Position numbers and translations under genes: made by a program. Positions 1-7,109 of a stretch of DNA of 44,773 nucleotides are shown here, one piece after another. Each line of letters starts with the position of its first letter. Positions within the stretch are counted from its first letter, which is position 1. The stretch spans positions 1-44,773 of the forward strand of contig CAISYZ010000175.1 in assembly GCA_903889895.1 (NCBI GenBank). Direction: 5' to 3'. This DNA comes from an uncultured Verrucomicrobia subdivision 3 bacterium (GTDB lineage Bacteria; Verrucomicrobiota; Verrucomicrobiia; Limisphaerales; UBA11358). Below the pieces are notes generated by a model. That model did not search any database. It saw only the letters and a program-made list of their open reading frames with translations, and was not told the origin of the DNA.

Positions 1-1176
1 ACCGCGCCCATTTCCTTTGGCTTGGACGTGACCAAGCCGGGCAAGCTGGAAACGCGCTCCACCGGCGACGTGTTGGTGGATATTCAGTCCGGCGTCTGGC
101 AAGAGCCAGTTCTGCGCGTCCGTTCGCTGCCGCACGACAGCGACGAGCAAAAAGCCGCTAAAAAGTTGCTGCCGTATGCGACATGGGCGGGCGTATTCGG
201 CTACCGCGCCAATGAAAGATTGCTCCAGCACTCCGGTCAAATCGGCGTTGATCTGGATGATCTGGGCGAAGCCAAAGCCGTTAGCACAATTCAAAAAGCC
301 GTCGCCGACAGATTTTGTCTTGCCGCATTTTGTTCAATTCGTGGTGAAGGTGTCCGGTTGCTTTTCAGAATCCCGCCTTGCTCGCCAGAGCATCACTACA
401 TTGCCTTTGAACAAACTGCCGGACACGTTCGCAACACCTACGGATGCGACGTGGACGAATCCGGCAAGGAAGTTTCCCGCCCCAGCTTCGTCAGCTTTGA
501 CCGTGGCTTGTGGTTAAATCCATCTGCCGATGTTCTACCGATAATCCTGCCTGTGTCACACAGCGGTATTGGGGGGATTACTCGCTGTGTGCCATCCCTC
601 TATGCTGGAAAATTAGCTGTGACATCTTGGAACTGGCTTGGACGGCATTATGCAAACACCTCACCAGTGACCGGCGACATGGTAAAAACCCACAAAAACA
701 TTTTGGGGTTGGGGCTGGCAATCGCTCTTCACGCAGAGCGTATCAAAGAGAAGTTGACCGCCAGCCATATTGAATCGGCAGTTTCGGCATGGTGGCAAGA
801 ACACGAAAAGCAAGGTGTCCGCCTTCGTGGTTCACTGGATGAATACCATCGTGAGTTGCGCCAGAGCATTGAAGGAGCGCGGCGCAAAAGCTGGTTCAAG
901 TCCGCCGCTGAAAAATGGCTACGCTGGACGCGGCACAAAGATTTTCCGCACGACGCCATGCCGCCAGAAAAGATTTTGTTCGCCATCCGCCAGCATTGCG
1001 CCGAATCCAAGAGCAATGATTTTTTCATCGGCGCGCGGGACGCTGGCCTTGTGGCTGGCGTCAGCTACCGCACGGCTGCCCGCGTCATCCGCAAACTTTG
1101 TGATGACGGCCAGCTTGAAAAAAACGGCGAACGGCGGCAACTCCGCCACGCCCAAACCTACCGGCTGAAACCATGA
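1..1176 (+). CDS. Primase-like protein with VirE N-terminal/BT4734-type domain (5' partial)
   Basis: The reading frame is open from base 1, so the true start is outside the window; the TTG at 22 is only the first possible start seen. Residues encoded by about 60-540 match the VirE_N/BT4734 pattern of mobile-element replication proteins: a KxxLPYATWAGVF-like stretch, then HSGQIGVDLDDLG (acidic metal-binding type strand), a GEGVRLLFRI strand, and SRPSFVSFD followed by an LNPSA motif. The C-terminal 60 residues have a winged-helix look (VSYRTAARVIRKL, then a basic strand). The likely role is priming or initiating replication of the element. I see no helicase Walker motif in the visible part. The stop codon overlaps the next start (ATGA at 1173), which suggests translational coupling. 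Confidence 0.7.
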   Translation, partial: TAPISFGLDVTKPGKLETRSTGDVLVDIQSGVWQEPVLRVRSLPHDSDEQKAAKKLLPYATWAGVFGYRANERLLQHSGQIGVDLDDLGEAKAVSTIQKAVADRFCLAAFCSIRGEGVRLLFRIPPCSPEHHYIAFEQTAGHVRNTYGCDVDESGKEVSRPSFVSFDRGLWLNPSADVLPIILPVSHSGIGGITRCVPSLYAGKLAVTSWNWLGRHYANTSPVTGDMVKTHKNILGLGLAIALHAERIKEKLTASHIESAVSAWWQEHEKQGVRLRGSLDEYHRELRQSIEGARRKSWFKSAAEKWLRWTRHKDFPHDAMPPEKILFAIRQHCAESKSNDFFIGARDAGLVAGVSYRTAARVIRKLCDDGQLEKNGERRQLRHAQTYRLKP

Positions 1177-1253
1177 AAATCACCACCATCATCACATGGT
1201 TGCACCGGCTCGTCCTCGTCGCCGTCGCCATCGCCCGGAGATTATGCCCATGA
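1173..1253 (+). CDS. 26-residue putative membrane peptide
   Basis: This small frame is coupled on both sides. Its ATG overlaps the stop of the primase-like gene (ATGA at 1173-1176), and its TGA overlaps the ATG of the next gene (ATGA at 1250-1253). The product begins MKITTIITWLHRLVLVAVAI and ends in a basic RR plus a Cys, that is, a single hydrophobic helix with flanking positive charges. Function is unknown; tiny membrane peptides of phage replication or packaging operons are rarely characterised. The double ATGA arrangement is the main reason to believe it is translated. No homology can be claimed. Confidence 0.45.
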   Translation: MKITTIITWLHRLVLVAVAIARRLCP

Positions 1254-1864
1254 CCAATAGCATGACAAAATACCTGTCCAAGAAAAATAAGCGGTCATCA
1301 GCCCAAAAAGCCGCCGACCTCGCCTTTATTGAACATTGGCACATTCGCGGCGAGACCGAGACGCAACTGGCCGAGATGCTTCGCAGGGAGCGACCTTACA
1401 CGCTTTCGCGGTCACAAATTCACGCCGATTTGATGAAGCTGAAAAAGCAGTGGCAGGATTCAGCGTTGATACAACGGACTGCCGCCGTTGCAAAAGAGCT
1501 TGCCGGATTACAGGAACAAGAGCACGACCTGTGGGCAGCGTGGGAAAAGTCAAAGCTGGACGCCACGACCACAACGACAGAATTTATTGGCGGTGACGAA
1601 CCGAAGGACGCGCGCGGCACAAAAACGAAAGTTACGGTCGAAACGCGATGCGGTGAACCGGCTTATATGCGATTGCTTTTGGACATCCGCGCACAACGCC
1701 GGCAGTTGCTGGGATTGGATGCGCCACAGGGAATGAAATTCTTGGGTGATTCCGAACCGCGATTGAGTTTCGTTGTCCGCCATGCCCACGAAATTGAAAC
1801 GCGCGCGGTGGTGGTTGAATCACCTTTCAACCCGAAAGACGTGACCGGCCCAGCGCCAAAATAA
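1250..1864 (+). CDS. Small-terminase-like / HTH phage protein
   Basis: The product has 204 residues when started at the ATG that overlaps the preceding small frame; an in-frame ATG at 1244 and a longer frame from 1196 also exist. The basic N-terminus (SKKNKRSS) is followed by a helix-rich segment resembling a helix-turn-helix (TETQLAEMLRRE, then SRSQIHADLMKLKKQW). Next comes a long helix with WAAWEKSK and a C-terminal DIRAQRRQLLGLDAPQ segment. The combination of an N-terminal HTH, a WERSK-like helix and an RRxLLGLDAP ending is typical of small terminase or packaging-recognition proteins in tailed-phage operons. No large terminase gene follows, which is abnormal and suggests a deletion downstream. 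Confidence 0.5.
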   Translation: MTNSMTKYLSKKNKRSSAQKAADLAFIEHWHIRGETETQLAEMLRRERPYTLSRSQIHADLMKLKKQWQDSALIQRTAAVAKELAGLQEQEHDLWAAWEKSKLDATTTTTEFIGGDEPKDARGTKTKVTVETRCGEPAYMRLLLDIRAQRRQLLGLDAPQGMKFLGDSEPRLSFVVRHAHEIETRAVVVESPFNPKDVTGPAPK

Positions 1865-2123
1865 CCTTGCCCGCGAAGGTGGCCAGCAGGGCGACGTGAA
1901 CGGGCAGAAGGCCGCGCCAGCACCGGAACCGGCGACATGCAACGGCTGATGACAGATAGCGCCCGTGTGTTTGGGCGCGGTGATAGTTTTCATTTTGGCG
2001 ATTTAATTTGGTTTGCCCAGATAAGCCTCTGAATGTTTCAAGTGTGCCTGCCAGTTGGCCGTGAATTTTGCCGCCAAGCCATTCCGTTTGCAACCAACGC
2101 CTCTTAAGCCGCACCTGCCACCT
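1865..2123. other. Gap without a convincing gene; possible deletion junction
   Basis: This 259-base gap lies between the small-terminase-like gene and the next small gene. A hydrophilic open frame continues briefly past 1864 in another frame, and a 27-codon ATG frame starts near 1949, but neither resembles a known protein. In complete phages the large terminase and portal would follow here, so the gap is a reasonable place for an ancient deletion scar. Confidence 0.3.
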
Positions 2124-2315
2124 ATGGACAAAATGTTTCCAATCATTCGGCGCAAGCGGCGTCCGCTCATTGTGGCTGACATGCCGCCTATTGCTGCCGG
2201 GCCGGTTCAACCAGTGGCCGCAAAGCCACTGGTTGAATCTCCGCCGGTCGCGCCTGCGCCGGAGCAACCGCAAACCACCAATGCCAAGCCCGCTCCCCAA
2301 GATGAATCGTATTAA
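2124..2315 (+). CDS. Short proline-rich hypothetical protein
   Basis: The product is 63 residues from the ATG at 2124; a longer TTG start at 2055 is possible but less likely. A basic patch (IIRRKRRP) is followed by a Pro/Ala/Val-rich tail (AAGPVQPVAAKPLVESPPVA). The low-complexity tail looks like a linker rather than a folded enzyme. It overlaps the start of the next gene by 14 bases, which supports its being part of the same operon. No function is recognised. Confidence 0.4.
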   Translation: MDKMFPIIRRKRRPLIVADMPPIAAGPVQPVAAKPLVESPPVAPAPEQPQTTNAKPAPQDESY

Positions 2316-2667
2316 CCCGCCGATGACCGCCGGCCAACGCCGCGCATGGTTGGCGCTGGAGGAACAAAAGCGGCGGCGGGCGCGGGCGGCGGCGCCGGCC
2401 GCGCCGTCCCCGGCCATCCTGCTCGCATCGGATGGTCACGGTCATTTGACCTGGACGCTGAATTTCACCAGCCCCTATGACCAAATCAACATTTACCAAT
2501 CCGCCGATGGCGTGACGTGGGGCACGAATGCTTTTGACGGTTGGGATTTGCATTCGGGTGCGCGCGATTGCAGCGGCGCTCCCGGCTATTTTCGCATCTG
2601 TGTTTGCGATGACAACGGCGTGGATGTGCCGCCTTACTCGAACGCGGTTTATTCGGACGGCTTGTAA
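2302..2667 (+). CDS. Small Ig/fibronectin III-like phage protein
   Basis: The product is 121 residues from the ATG at 2302, overlapping the preceding gene. The N-terminal 35 residues are a basic/Ala-rich helix (EEQKRRRARAAAPAAPSP). The rest is beta-rich: LTWTLNFTSPYDQINIYQS, then SADGVTWG, a GYFRICVCDDNG segment and a final SNAVYSDGL. The W..N.. / YFRIxxxDxxG...SN pattern resembles a fibronectin type III or Ig-like domain, as found attached to phage surface proteins. As a free-standing small protein it may be a decoration or host-surface-binding factor. The following gene starts six bases after its stop. Confidence 0.5.
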   Translation: MNRINPPMTAGQRRAWLALEEQKRRRARAAAPAAPSPAILLASDGHGHLTWTLNFTSPYDQINIYQSADGVTWGTNAFDGWDLHSGARDCSGAPGYFRICVCDDNGVDVPPYSNAVYSDGL

Positions 2668-2672
2668 ATTTT

Positions 2673-3227
2673 ATGTCACTCACGCTCACCAAGGAAGACG
2701 GCACCGGCAAAACGGACGCCAACAGCTATGCCGACGTGGCCGATGGCAACGCCTATCACGACGGCCATCTGTATGCGACGGCGTGGACGGGCGCGACGGA
2801 TGCACAAAAAGCCGTGGCGCTGGTAATGGCGTCGCGGCTGGTTGACGCGGAATTTCAGTTCAACGGCACGCGCACGAACGCCGTGCAGGGAATGCAGTGG
2901 CCGCGTGCGCGGTGTCCCGAACCGGACGCCATCCATGTGCCTCTGCAAGTGCTGCTGCCGATTCCGTCGGACTTCGTCCGCTTTGACAGCGTGCCGAAAG
3001 CCGTTGTCCAGGCGGCGTGTGAAATGGCGCGCGAGTTGTTGATTGCGGATCGCACCGCCGCGCCCGCCGGCGAAGGGCTGAAGTATTACAACAATGCCGG
3101 CGTGCAAACTGGCTATGACAAGACGGATCGCCGGCCCGTGCTGTCGCGGGTCGCGATGGTGATGCTGGCGAAATATGGCGTGCCGATGAGCGCCACCAGC
3201 GGCATGACGAAATTGCAGCGCGTCTAA
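2673..3227 (+). CDS. DnaT_2-type phage head-tail connector-like protein
   Basis: The product has 184 residues. It matches the family annotated as putative DnaT-like (DnaT_2) in phage head-tail regions. Features are an N-terminal acidic/Gly strand followed by DANSYADVADGNAYH, a helix pair containing ATDAQKAVALVMASRLVD, and the diagnostic NAVQGMQWPRAR segment. Then comes VPKAVVQAACEMARELL, a helical region typical of gp6-like adaptors. The C-terminus has RRPVLSRVAMVMLAKYG. Genes of this family normally sit between capsid and tail genes, so its presence without a capsid gene nearby supports the idea that the element has lost its head genes. Confidence 0.65.
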   Translation: MSLTLTKEDGTGKTDANSYADVADGNAYHDGHLYATAWTGATDAQKAVALVMASRLVDAEFQFNGTRTNAVQGMQWPRARCPEPDAIHVPLQVLLPIPSDFVRFDSVPKAVVQAACEMARELLIADRTAAPAGEGLKYYNNAGVQTGYDKTDRRPVLSRVAMVMLAKYGVPMSATSGMTKLQRV

Positions 3228-3233
3228 AACTCC

Positions 3234-3566
3234 ATGAACACAAATATGAATCCGACCGAATTTATCCAGGCGATTGACCATGCCGCCGGCATGAATGACC
3301 GCTGGTTGTTTCTCGCCGCGTTCTGCCTGCTGCTCGTTGGCTGCGGCTTGGTGATTTTCTGGCTCGTCCGGCAACTGCAAAGCGTGATTGCCGACCACAA
3401 AGAATTGCGGAACGAACATCACGCCGCGCTGGAGCGCATCATCGAGAAACAAAATGAGACGGCGCTGAAGCTCGCCGTGTGTCTCGACCAGAACAGCGAG
3501 GCGCTGCGCGAATGCGCGTTTGAACTGCGCCGATTTCAAGAGGGCGCAGTGCGCCCGGTCCATTGA
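3234..3566 (+). CDS. Holin-like small membrane protein with coiled coil
   Basis: The product has 110 residues. An amphipathic N-terminus (MNPTEFIQAIDHAAG) is followed by one strong membrane helix at about residues 23-46 (WLFLAAFCLLLVGCGLVIFW). A long charged helix follows (LRNEHHAALERIIEKQNETA), likely a coiled coil. Size, single membrane segment and position just before a lipoprotein gene at the end of the element fit a holin or a lysis-accessory protein. No endolysin is seen next to it, so the lysis assignment is an inference from architecture only. Confidence 0.45.
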   Translation: MNTNMNPTEFIQAIDHAAGMNDRWLFLAAFCLLLVGCGLVIFWLVRQLQSVIADHKELRNEHHAALERIIEKQNETALKLAVCLDQNSEALRECAFELRRFQEGAVRPVH

Positions 3567-3570
3567 ATTT

Positions 3571-4254
3571 ATGAAAACGAAAAACCTGTTGATTGATGTG
3601 GTCGCCATTGCGGCGGCCGGAATAATGTTGTCTGGCTGCGCGATGGCACCGCTCAAGGGCGGTCACGCCACCACGCTAAACAAGCCGTCTGGCGGCATTG
3701 AGCAAAGCGTCGTGCAAGGCGACAACCCGGCGCAAGTGTCGCGGCAGGATCAGGAGACTGTCCGCACGAAATCTTACACCGTGCCGGCAGGCTCCCGCAT
3801 GGTGGAGACGCACGTCGTCGCTGACGCGGGCGGAGCGTCCGCCACGAATGCCACGGCCCTGGTAATCAGCGCGCCGATGCCGGTGGTTGAACATGAAGAG
3901 ACGCGAGCCAAGACTGAGCTTGGCGCGGCTCAAAAGGACACGGCGCGCGAATTGAGCGCGAAGCTGGCGAGCCTCAAGGGCATCGTGTGGGTCGGCGTCG
4001 TCATGTTTCTGTTCGGCCTGGCGTCCATGTTTTATCCGCCGCTGCAAGTTATCATCGGCAGCGTGACGACGAGCATCGCCATTACCGCCGGCGGCGTGGC
4101 CTTGATGGTGTTGCCTTCACTGGTGGTCGGAAACGAGCTGTTGATTTTGGGTGGCGTCGCTGCGGCGGTGGGTGTATGGTTTTTTGCACACCGACACGGG
4201 CAGTTGCGGGGTTTGGTGGATGCGGCAAAGCAAAATTCCACCGATGTTACCTGA
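3571..4254 (+). CDS. Lipoprotein with two C-terminal membrane segments
   Basis: The product is 227 residues from the ATG at 3571; a longer frame from 3520 would overlap the previous gene and hide the signal peptide. The N-terminus MKTKNLLIDVVAIAAAGIML ends in LSGC, a good lipobox, predicting a lipid-anchored exported protein. The middle is polar (residues 30-130). The C-terminal 90 residues contain two to three hydrophobic helices (IVWVGVVMFLFGLASMF, SIAITAGGVALMVLPSLVV, LLILGGVAAAVGVWFF). A lipoprotein that also carries membrane helices next to a holin-like gene is reminiscent of a spanin-type partner, but family membership is not recognised. It is the last gene before the tRNA-like att site. 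Confidence 0.5.
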   Translation: MKTKNLLIDVVAIAAAGIMLSGCAMAPLKGGHATTLNKPSGGIEQSVVQGDNPAQVSRQDQETVRTKSYTVPAGSRMVETHVVADAGGASATNATALVISAPMPVVEHEETRAKTELGAAQKDTARELSAKLASLKGIVWVGVVMFLFGLASMFYPPLQVIIGSVTTSIAITAGGVALMVLPSLVVGNELLILGGVAAAVGVWFFAHRHGQLRGLVDAAKQNSTDVT

Positions 4255-4386
4255 CCCTACCTGACAGCAAAACGTGTAATGATGAGTCCACACTGTTCCT
4301 AAGTCTGATTCGCAAAACATCAATTCTAGCGAACAAGGACGGCCTGAATACGATTTAGTTGCGAACATCGAAACCAGCCGGCTTAC

Positions 4387-4411
4387 GATTCAAGTCCTGT
4401 CGCGGGCACCA
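4387..4411 (+). repeat. tRNA 3'-end fragment, probable attachment site (attR/attL half)
   Basis: The bases TTCAAGTCCTGTCGCGGGC followed by ACCA have the layout of a tRNA 3' end: a TTCRANY T-loop, a CCTGT T-stem half, a CGCGGGC acceptor half, discriminator A and encoded CCA. The bases just upstream (TACGA) cannot pair with CCTGT, and no GCCCGCG acceptor 5' half lies within 80 bases upstream, so this is not a complete tRNA gene. Duplicated tRNA 3' ends are the classic footprint of integration by a tyrosine recombinase. The intact tRNA should lie at the other end of the element. Confidence 0.65.
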
Positions 4412-4624
4412 TATTTACATTTGCATTGATAGCAATTGCGATTGTGAATTTATCGGAAAATTAAAAAGCCCTTGCATAACATTTTGGCATAACAAATCTA
4501 AATTTGGTCAAAGCTGTTCGCGTCAGTTATTTTTTATTTTCCGTTATCCTTTTGTTTCATTCCGCCAGTTTCCAATCACCAAGTTTTTCCTCTTTTGTCA
4601 ATTGGTCAATTCATGGTTAAAATA

Positions 4625-4655
4625 AAAGGGCACCCTGAATCAACCGAGTGCCTTT
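4625..4655 (-). terminator. Rho-independent terminator after HU remnant
   Basis: On the minus strand AAAGGCAC and GTGCCCTTT form a stem with one bulge, followed by a T-rich run (TTTTATTTT). It lies just downstream of the HU-like remnant stop at 4672. Confidence 0.6.
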
Positions 4656-4671
4656 GGATGAAATCTAAAAA

Positions 4672-4821
4672 TTACTTAGTGCCGAGGATCGCGTCTTTAG
4701 CAGCTTTGGCGACGCGGAACTTCACAACCTTCTTAGCCTTGATCTGAATCGTTTCGCCAGTCGCGGGATTGCCGGTGAAACCGATGCGTGTCGCCGACTC
4801 GCATTCATCCGCAGTTCCATG
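4672..4821 (-). pseudogene. Truncated HU-like DNA-binding protein (C-terminal part only)
   Basis: The minus-strand frame ends with GNPATGETIQIKAKKVVKFR and then VAKAAKDAILGTK. This is the beta-arm exit and C-terminal helix of HU/IHF-family nucleoid proteins (family pattern: GRNPxTGExIxIxAxKVxxFxxxKxLKDA). HU proteins are about 90 residues. Here the frame is closed by an in-frame TGA at 4822-4824 and only the last 40 residues are recognisable, so the N-terminal dimerisation helices are missing. Its native terminator is still present. The truncation lies close to the att-like site, suggesting that integration or a later deletion removed the 5' half. Confidence 0.7.
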
Positions 4822-5148
4822 TCAGGCGCACATTTTTTGGTGTTTTGCTAGACAGGACTGAGTGATAGCGTGTTCACAAAGCTCGATTGAAAGCTGACAC
4901 AAAATGAATTCAAACGATCAATCTTCGGTTTTCCATCGTCAACCTCGTCTAAACGGTGCAATTAGCGCTGCACATTGAGGCGAATACACGGTGGCAATAG
5001 AACGGACGTAATTTATAAACCGCAGTAAGACGCAGTAAGAAGATGAGCCGTGCGGGACTTGCCAGCTCCGATAGATATGATGCCGCAAATTTTCCCACTC
5101 TTCTCTCAATTGGAGCCGCGTAAATTTGGAGAACTTATTCTTTTGAAA
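4822..5148. other. Gap without a recognisable gene
   Basis: No coding frame here looks real. There is a short direct repeat CGCAGTAAGA/CGCAGTAAGA near 5023-5042. The region probably contains the scar where the HU gene lost its 5' half. Confidence 0.3.
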
Positions 5149-5174
5149 CAGCCCAGCCATGACTGGCTGGGCTG
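5149..5174 (-). terminator. Strong hairpin terminator of the beta-propeller gene
   Basis: An 11-base perfect stem (CAGCCCAGCCA / TGGCTGGGCTG) with a four-base loop is followed on the minus strand by TTTCAAAAG. It lies 19 bases past the stop codon of the gene ending at 5193. Confidence 0.75.
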
Positions 5175-5192
5175 TGCAAAAGCAACCTTCCA

Positions 5193-6260
5193 TCAGCGGC
5201 CTACCCACAGCACATCGAGGTTGCCGGGGCCGCCGCGGCCGCCGCCACCGCGTCGCTGACTGGGAGCAGCGTTCGTCACCATGGTGGCGGCCGGAGTTGG
5301 AACCGCGCCCGCCGTTGCCGGCAGGCGTTCGGTGCAGATGAGGACAATCTGGTTGTTCTTGGTGTCGAGCGAGGAGGTGCGGCAGCCGATCTTGGTTGGC
5401 ACGGTCTGTTCCACCGCAAAGTCCGTGGGGCTGTTTTCCTTGATGATGGTGAGGGTGCCGTCGCTCTGGGAGCTGAAGGCTTCCATGGTGTTGGGGTTGA
5501 AGCCGCCGCCGTCCGTGCCCGTGCCGATGGGCAGGGTGGCAAGCACCTTGCCGTCAAGGGCATTGACCACGACGCAGACGTTGGGGTTGGTGCACATGGC
5601 AAAGAGCCGGTGGTTCTTCACGTCCAGACCCAGGCCGCCCGGTTCGCCGGCGCTGTCGCCAAGGTCGTATTTGGTGACGACTTGCATAGTGGCCAAATCC
5701 ACCACGGCAATCTTCTTCTCATCTTCGACGTCCACATACAGTTTCCCCTGCCCGTCGCTGCGGGCTTCTTCCATGGCGCCGCCGATATCAATGGTGCCGG
5801 TGACGGTGCCGTCCTTGGGGTCGATCAGCGTGACGCTCGGAGATTCATGGCTGAAGATCAGAATCTTGCCGGTGAAGGGTTCCAGTTGGATGCCGTCGGG
5901 CCGGCCGGAAACGTCGATGGTTTTGAGCTTCTGCAGGGTCACGGTGTCGAACATGCCCACGGGGTTGCTGCTGCTAAAGCCGTGATGGCTGGCGGGGTCA
6001 ACGGCCACGCCGTGCCCGCCGATATTGGTGATGCAGCCGATATATTGGTGGCGGTCGAGGTCGAACACAAAGGTGTTGCCACCGCGCGGCACATACACGC
6101 GCCGGCCGGCGTTGTCGGCATAGACATAATCGGTGCCACCGCTGCCCATGAGTTGGGTGGTGGCGAGCACCTTGTAAGGAGCAGCGGTTTGGGCGAGCGC
6201 CGGGCCGGCGAGCAGGCCGAGGCCGAGGGTGAGACTGGCGAAACGGGTGAGTTGATTCAT
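5193..6260 (-). CDS. Exported YncE/YVTN-type beta-propeller protein
   Basis: The product has 355 residues. A Sec signal peptide (about residues 1-23, ending AGPALA/Q) is followed by repeated four-stranded blade motifs: GGTDYVYADNAGRRVYV, GGHGVAVDPASHHGF, GRPDGIQLEPFTGKILIF, DPKDGTVTGTIDIGG, DVKNHRLFAMCTN and NALDGKVLATLPIG. These are typical of YVTN/YncE seven-bladed propellers located in the periplasm. Such proteins act as binding scaffolds or unspecified redox/cell-envelope factors, and no catalytic residue can be assigned. The C-terminus has a Gly/Arg-rich low-complexity stretch (SQRRGGGGRGGPGN) before the last strand, unusual within a propeller. It is transcribed alone and ends at a strong terminator. 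Confidence 0.75.
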   Translation of the reverse strand: MNQLTRFASLTLGLGLLAGPALAQTAAPYKVLATTQLMGSGGTDYVYADNAGRRVYVPRGGNTFVFDLDRHQYIGCITNIGGHGVAVDPASHHGFSSSNPVGMFDTVTLQKLKTIDVSGRPDGIQLEPFTGKILIFSHESPSVTLIDPKDGTVTGTIDIGGAMEEARSDGQGKLYVDVEDEKKIAVVDLATMQVVTKYDLGDSAGEPGGLGLDVKNHRLFAMCTNPNVCVVVNALDGKVLATLPIGTGTDGGGFNPNTMEAFSSQSDGTLTIIKENSPTDFAVEQTVPTKIGCRTSSLDTKNNQIVLICTERLPATAGAVPTPAATMVTNAAPSQRRGGGGRGGPGNLDVLWVGR

Positions 6261-6407
6261 AATTAAGCTGGGTTAGTTTGCGAGGACAGGCGACCAGACG
6301 CAAACGAAACCACGTTGGTCTCGAAATTGAGCGGACAGCGCGGTCAGCCGGTTTGACGGCGACGCCGATTTAGCGGAACATGGTGGCCGGATTTAATCCG
6401 AAACGCT

Positions 6408-6629
6408 ATGACCACCCCCATCTCCCATCCGCGCGATCCGCTGCACGGCATCACGCTGGAGACCATCGTCAATCACCTCGTGCAAAAGCACGGCTGGGGC
6501 GAGATGGGCCGGCGCATTCCCATCCGGTGTTTTCAGTTCAATCCCTCGACGAAATCCAGCCTCACGTTTTTGCGCAAGACGCCGTGGGCGCGCAAGAAGG
6601 TGGAAGATTGGTTCATTAGCGAGCTTTGA
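6408..6629 (+). CDS. VF530 family (DUF2132) DNA-binding protein
   Basis: The product has 73 residues. The sequence follows the family almost throughout: [16 protein letters not shown], then [14 protein letters not shown], and the hallmark [20 protein letters not shown]. Members are small helical proteins reported to bind double-stranded DNA; the cellular role is unclear. Length is normal (about 70-75). It stands alone between two minus-strand genes. Its promoter must lie in the 147-base divergent region shared with the beta-propeller gene. Confidence 0.85.
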   Translation: MTTPISHPRDPLHGITLETIVNHLVQKHGWGEMGRRIPIRCFQFNPSTKSSLTFLRKTPWARKKVEDWFISEL

Positions 6630-6659
6630 CCGGGGCGGGCCGCAGACGGCGAACGCGTC

Positions 6660-7040
6660 TCATTTCACATACTTGATGAGGGCGACTTTCTTGATTTTGG
6701 CCGGCGGCGCGGGATCTCCATCCGGGGTGGATTCCACAGGTTCCTTCTCGATAATGAGCACGGCATCGGCGCCCCGCTGGTGCGCGATTTTCGCGAGCAC
6801 GGATTCTTCATCTTCCATGAAGGCATACCAATTGACCTTGATGCCATCGTCAATGGTGCCCAGCAGTTGGTAGGGCCGCGACGGCGCGCCCGTATCCCAA
6901 AGCTCGATGTCCTCGATGAAGCGATACGAACCGCCGGCACCGTGGCGGATTTCCGTCCCCAAATATTCCGTGACGCGGGGCGGGGTTTGACAGCCGCTGG
7001 CAACGACCGCCAGCAGGCAGAGGGCAAAAAGGGTTTTCAT
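6660..7040 (-). CDS. Small lipoprotein
   Basis: The product is 126 residues when started at the ATG at 7040, which puts the signal peptide at the N-terminus (MKTLFALCLLAVVASGC, lipobox VASGC). A longer frame from 7076 adds only a charged leader. The mature part is small and alpha/beta: EYLGTEIRHGAGGSYRFIED, then KVNWYAFMEDEESVLAKIA, HQRGADAVLIIEKEP and a C-terminal KIKKVALIKYVK strand. The RGADAVLI pattern resembles small envelope lipoproteins with a heavy-metal-binding-like (YbjQ-type) fold, but the match is weak. Function is not assigned. Confidence 0.6.
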   Translation of the reverse strand: MKTLFALCLLAVVASGCQTPPRVTEYLGTEIRHGAGGSYRFIEDIELWDTGAPSRPYQLLGTIDDGIKVNWYAFMEDEESVLAKIAHQRGADAVLIIEKEPVESTPDGDPAPPAKIKKVALIKYVK

Positions 7041-7109
7041 TTGGCGCCGCCAGCGTATCACCCGGCCGGGCTGCACGCGAGGGTGCGATGGCTTGACTGA
7101 TCCCTGAAT

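Larger units (their letters stand above)
1..4411 (+). mobile_element. Right end of a phage-like integrative element ending at a tRNA-derived att site
   Basis: This stretch is a run of plus-strand genes: primase-like, small-terminase-like, DnaT_2-type, holin-like and lipoprotein. It ends about 130 bases before a 25-base sequence that reads like the 3' end of a tRNA gene. Phage and satellite integrases commonly use tRNA 3' ends as attachment sites, so I infer this is one end of an integrated element whose other end lies left of the window. No large terminase, portal or capsid gene is seen here. The element is therefore either a satellite or a prophage with an internal deletion, perhaps in the gene-poor gap at 1865-2123. 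Confidence 0.55.
4255..4671. other. AT-rich intergenic region around the att-like site
   Basis: This stretch holds no convincing gene. It contains the tRNA 3'-end fragment (4387-4411), then about 210 bases of clearly more AT-rich DNA, and a terminator for a minus-strand HU remnant (4625-4655). The change of base composition right after the tRNA fragment fits a junction between element and chromosome. Confidence 0.45.

Noticed and set aside
1827..2417. 196-codon minus-strand frame in the left module
   Set aside because: It is Arg-rich shadow sequence opposite two overlapping plus-strand genes.
2676..3656. 326-codon minus-strand frame opposite the DnaT_2-type and holin-like genes
   Set aside because: Its composition is that of an antisense shadow, and the plus strand has a recognisable phage family.
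4340..4411. Complete tRNA gene
   Set aside because: Only the T-loop and 3' acceptor half are present; the T-stem partner and the 5' acceptor half do not match.
4939..5208. 89-codon minus-strand frame
   Set aside because: It crosses the strong terminator and the end of the beta-propeller gene, and shows no protein-like pattern.
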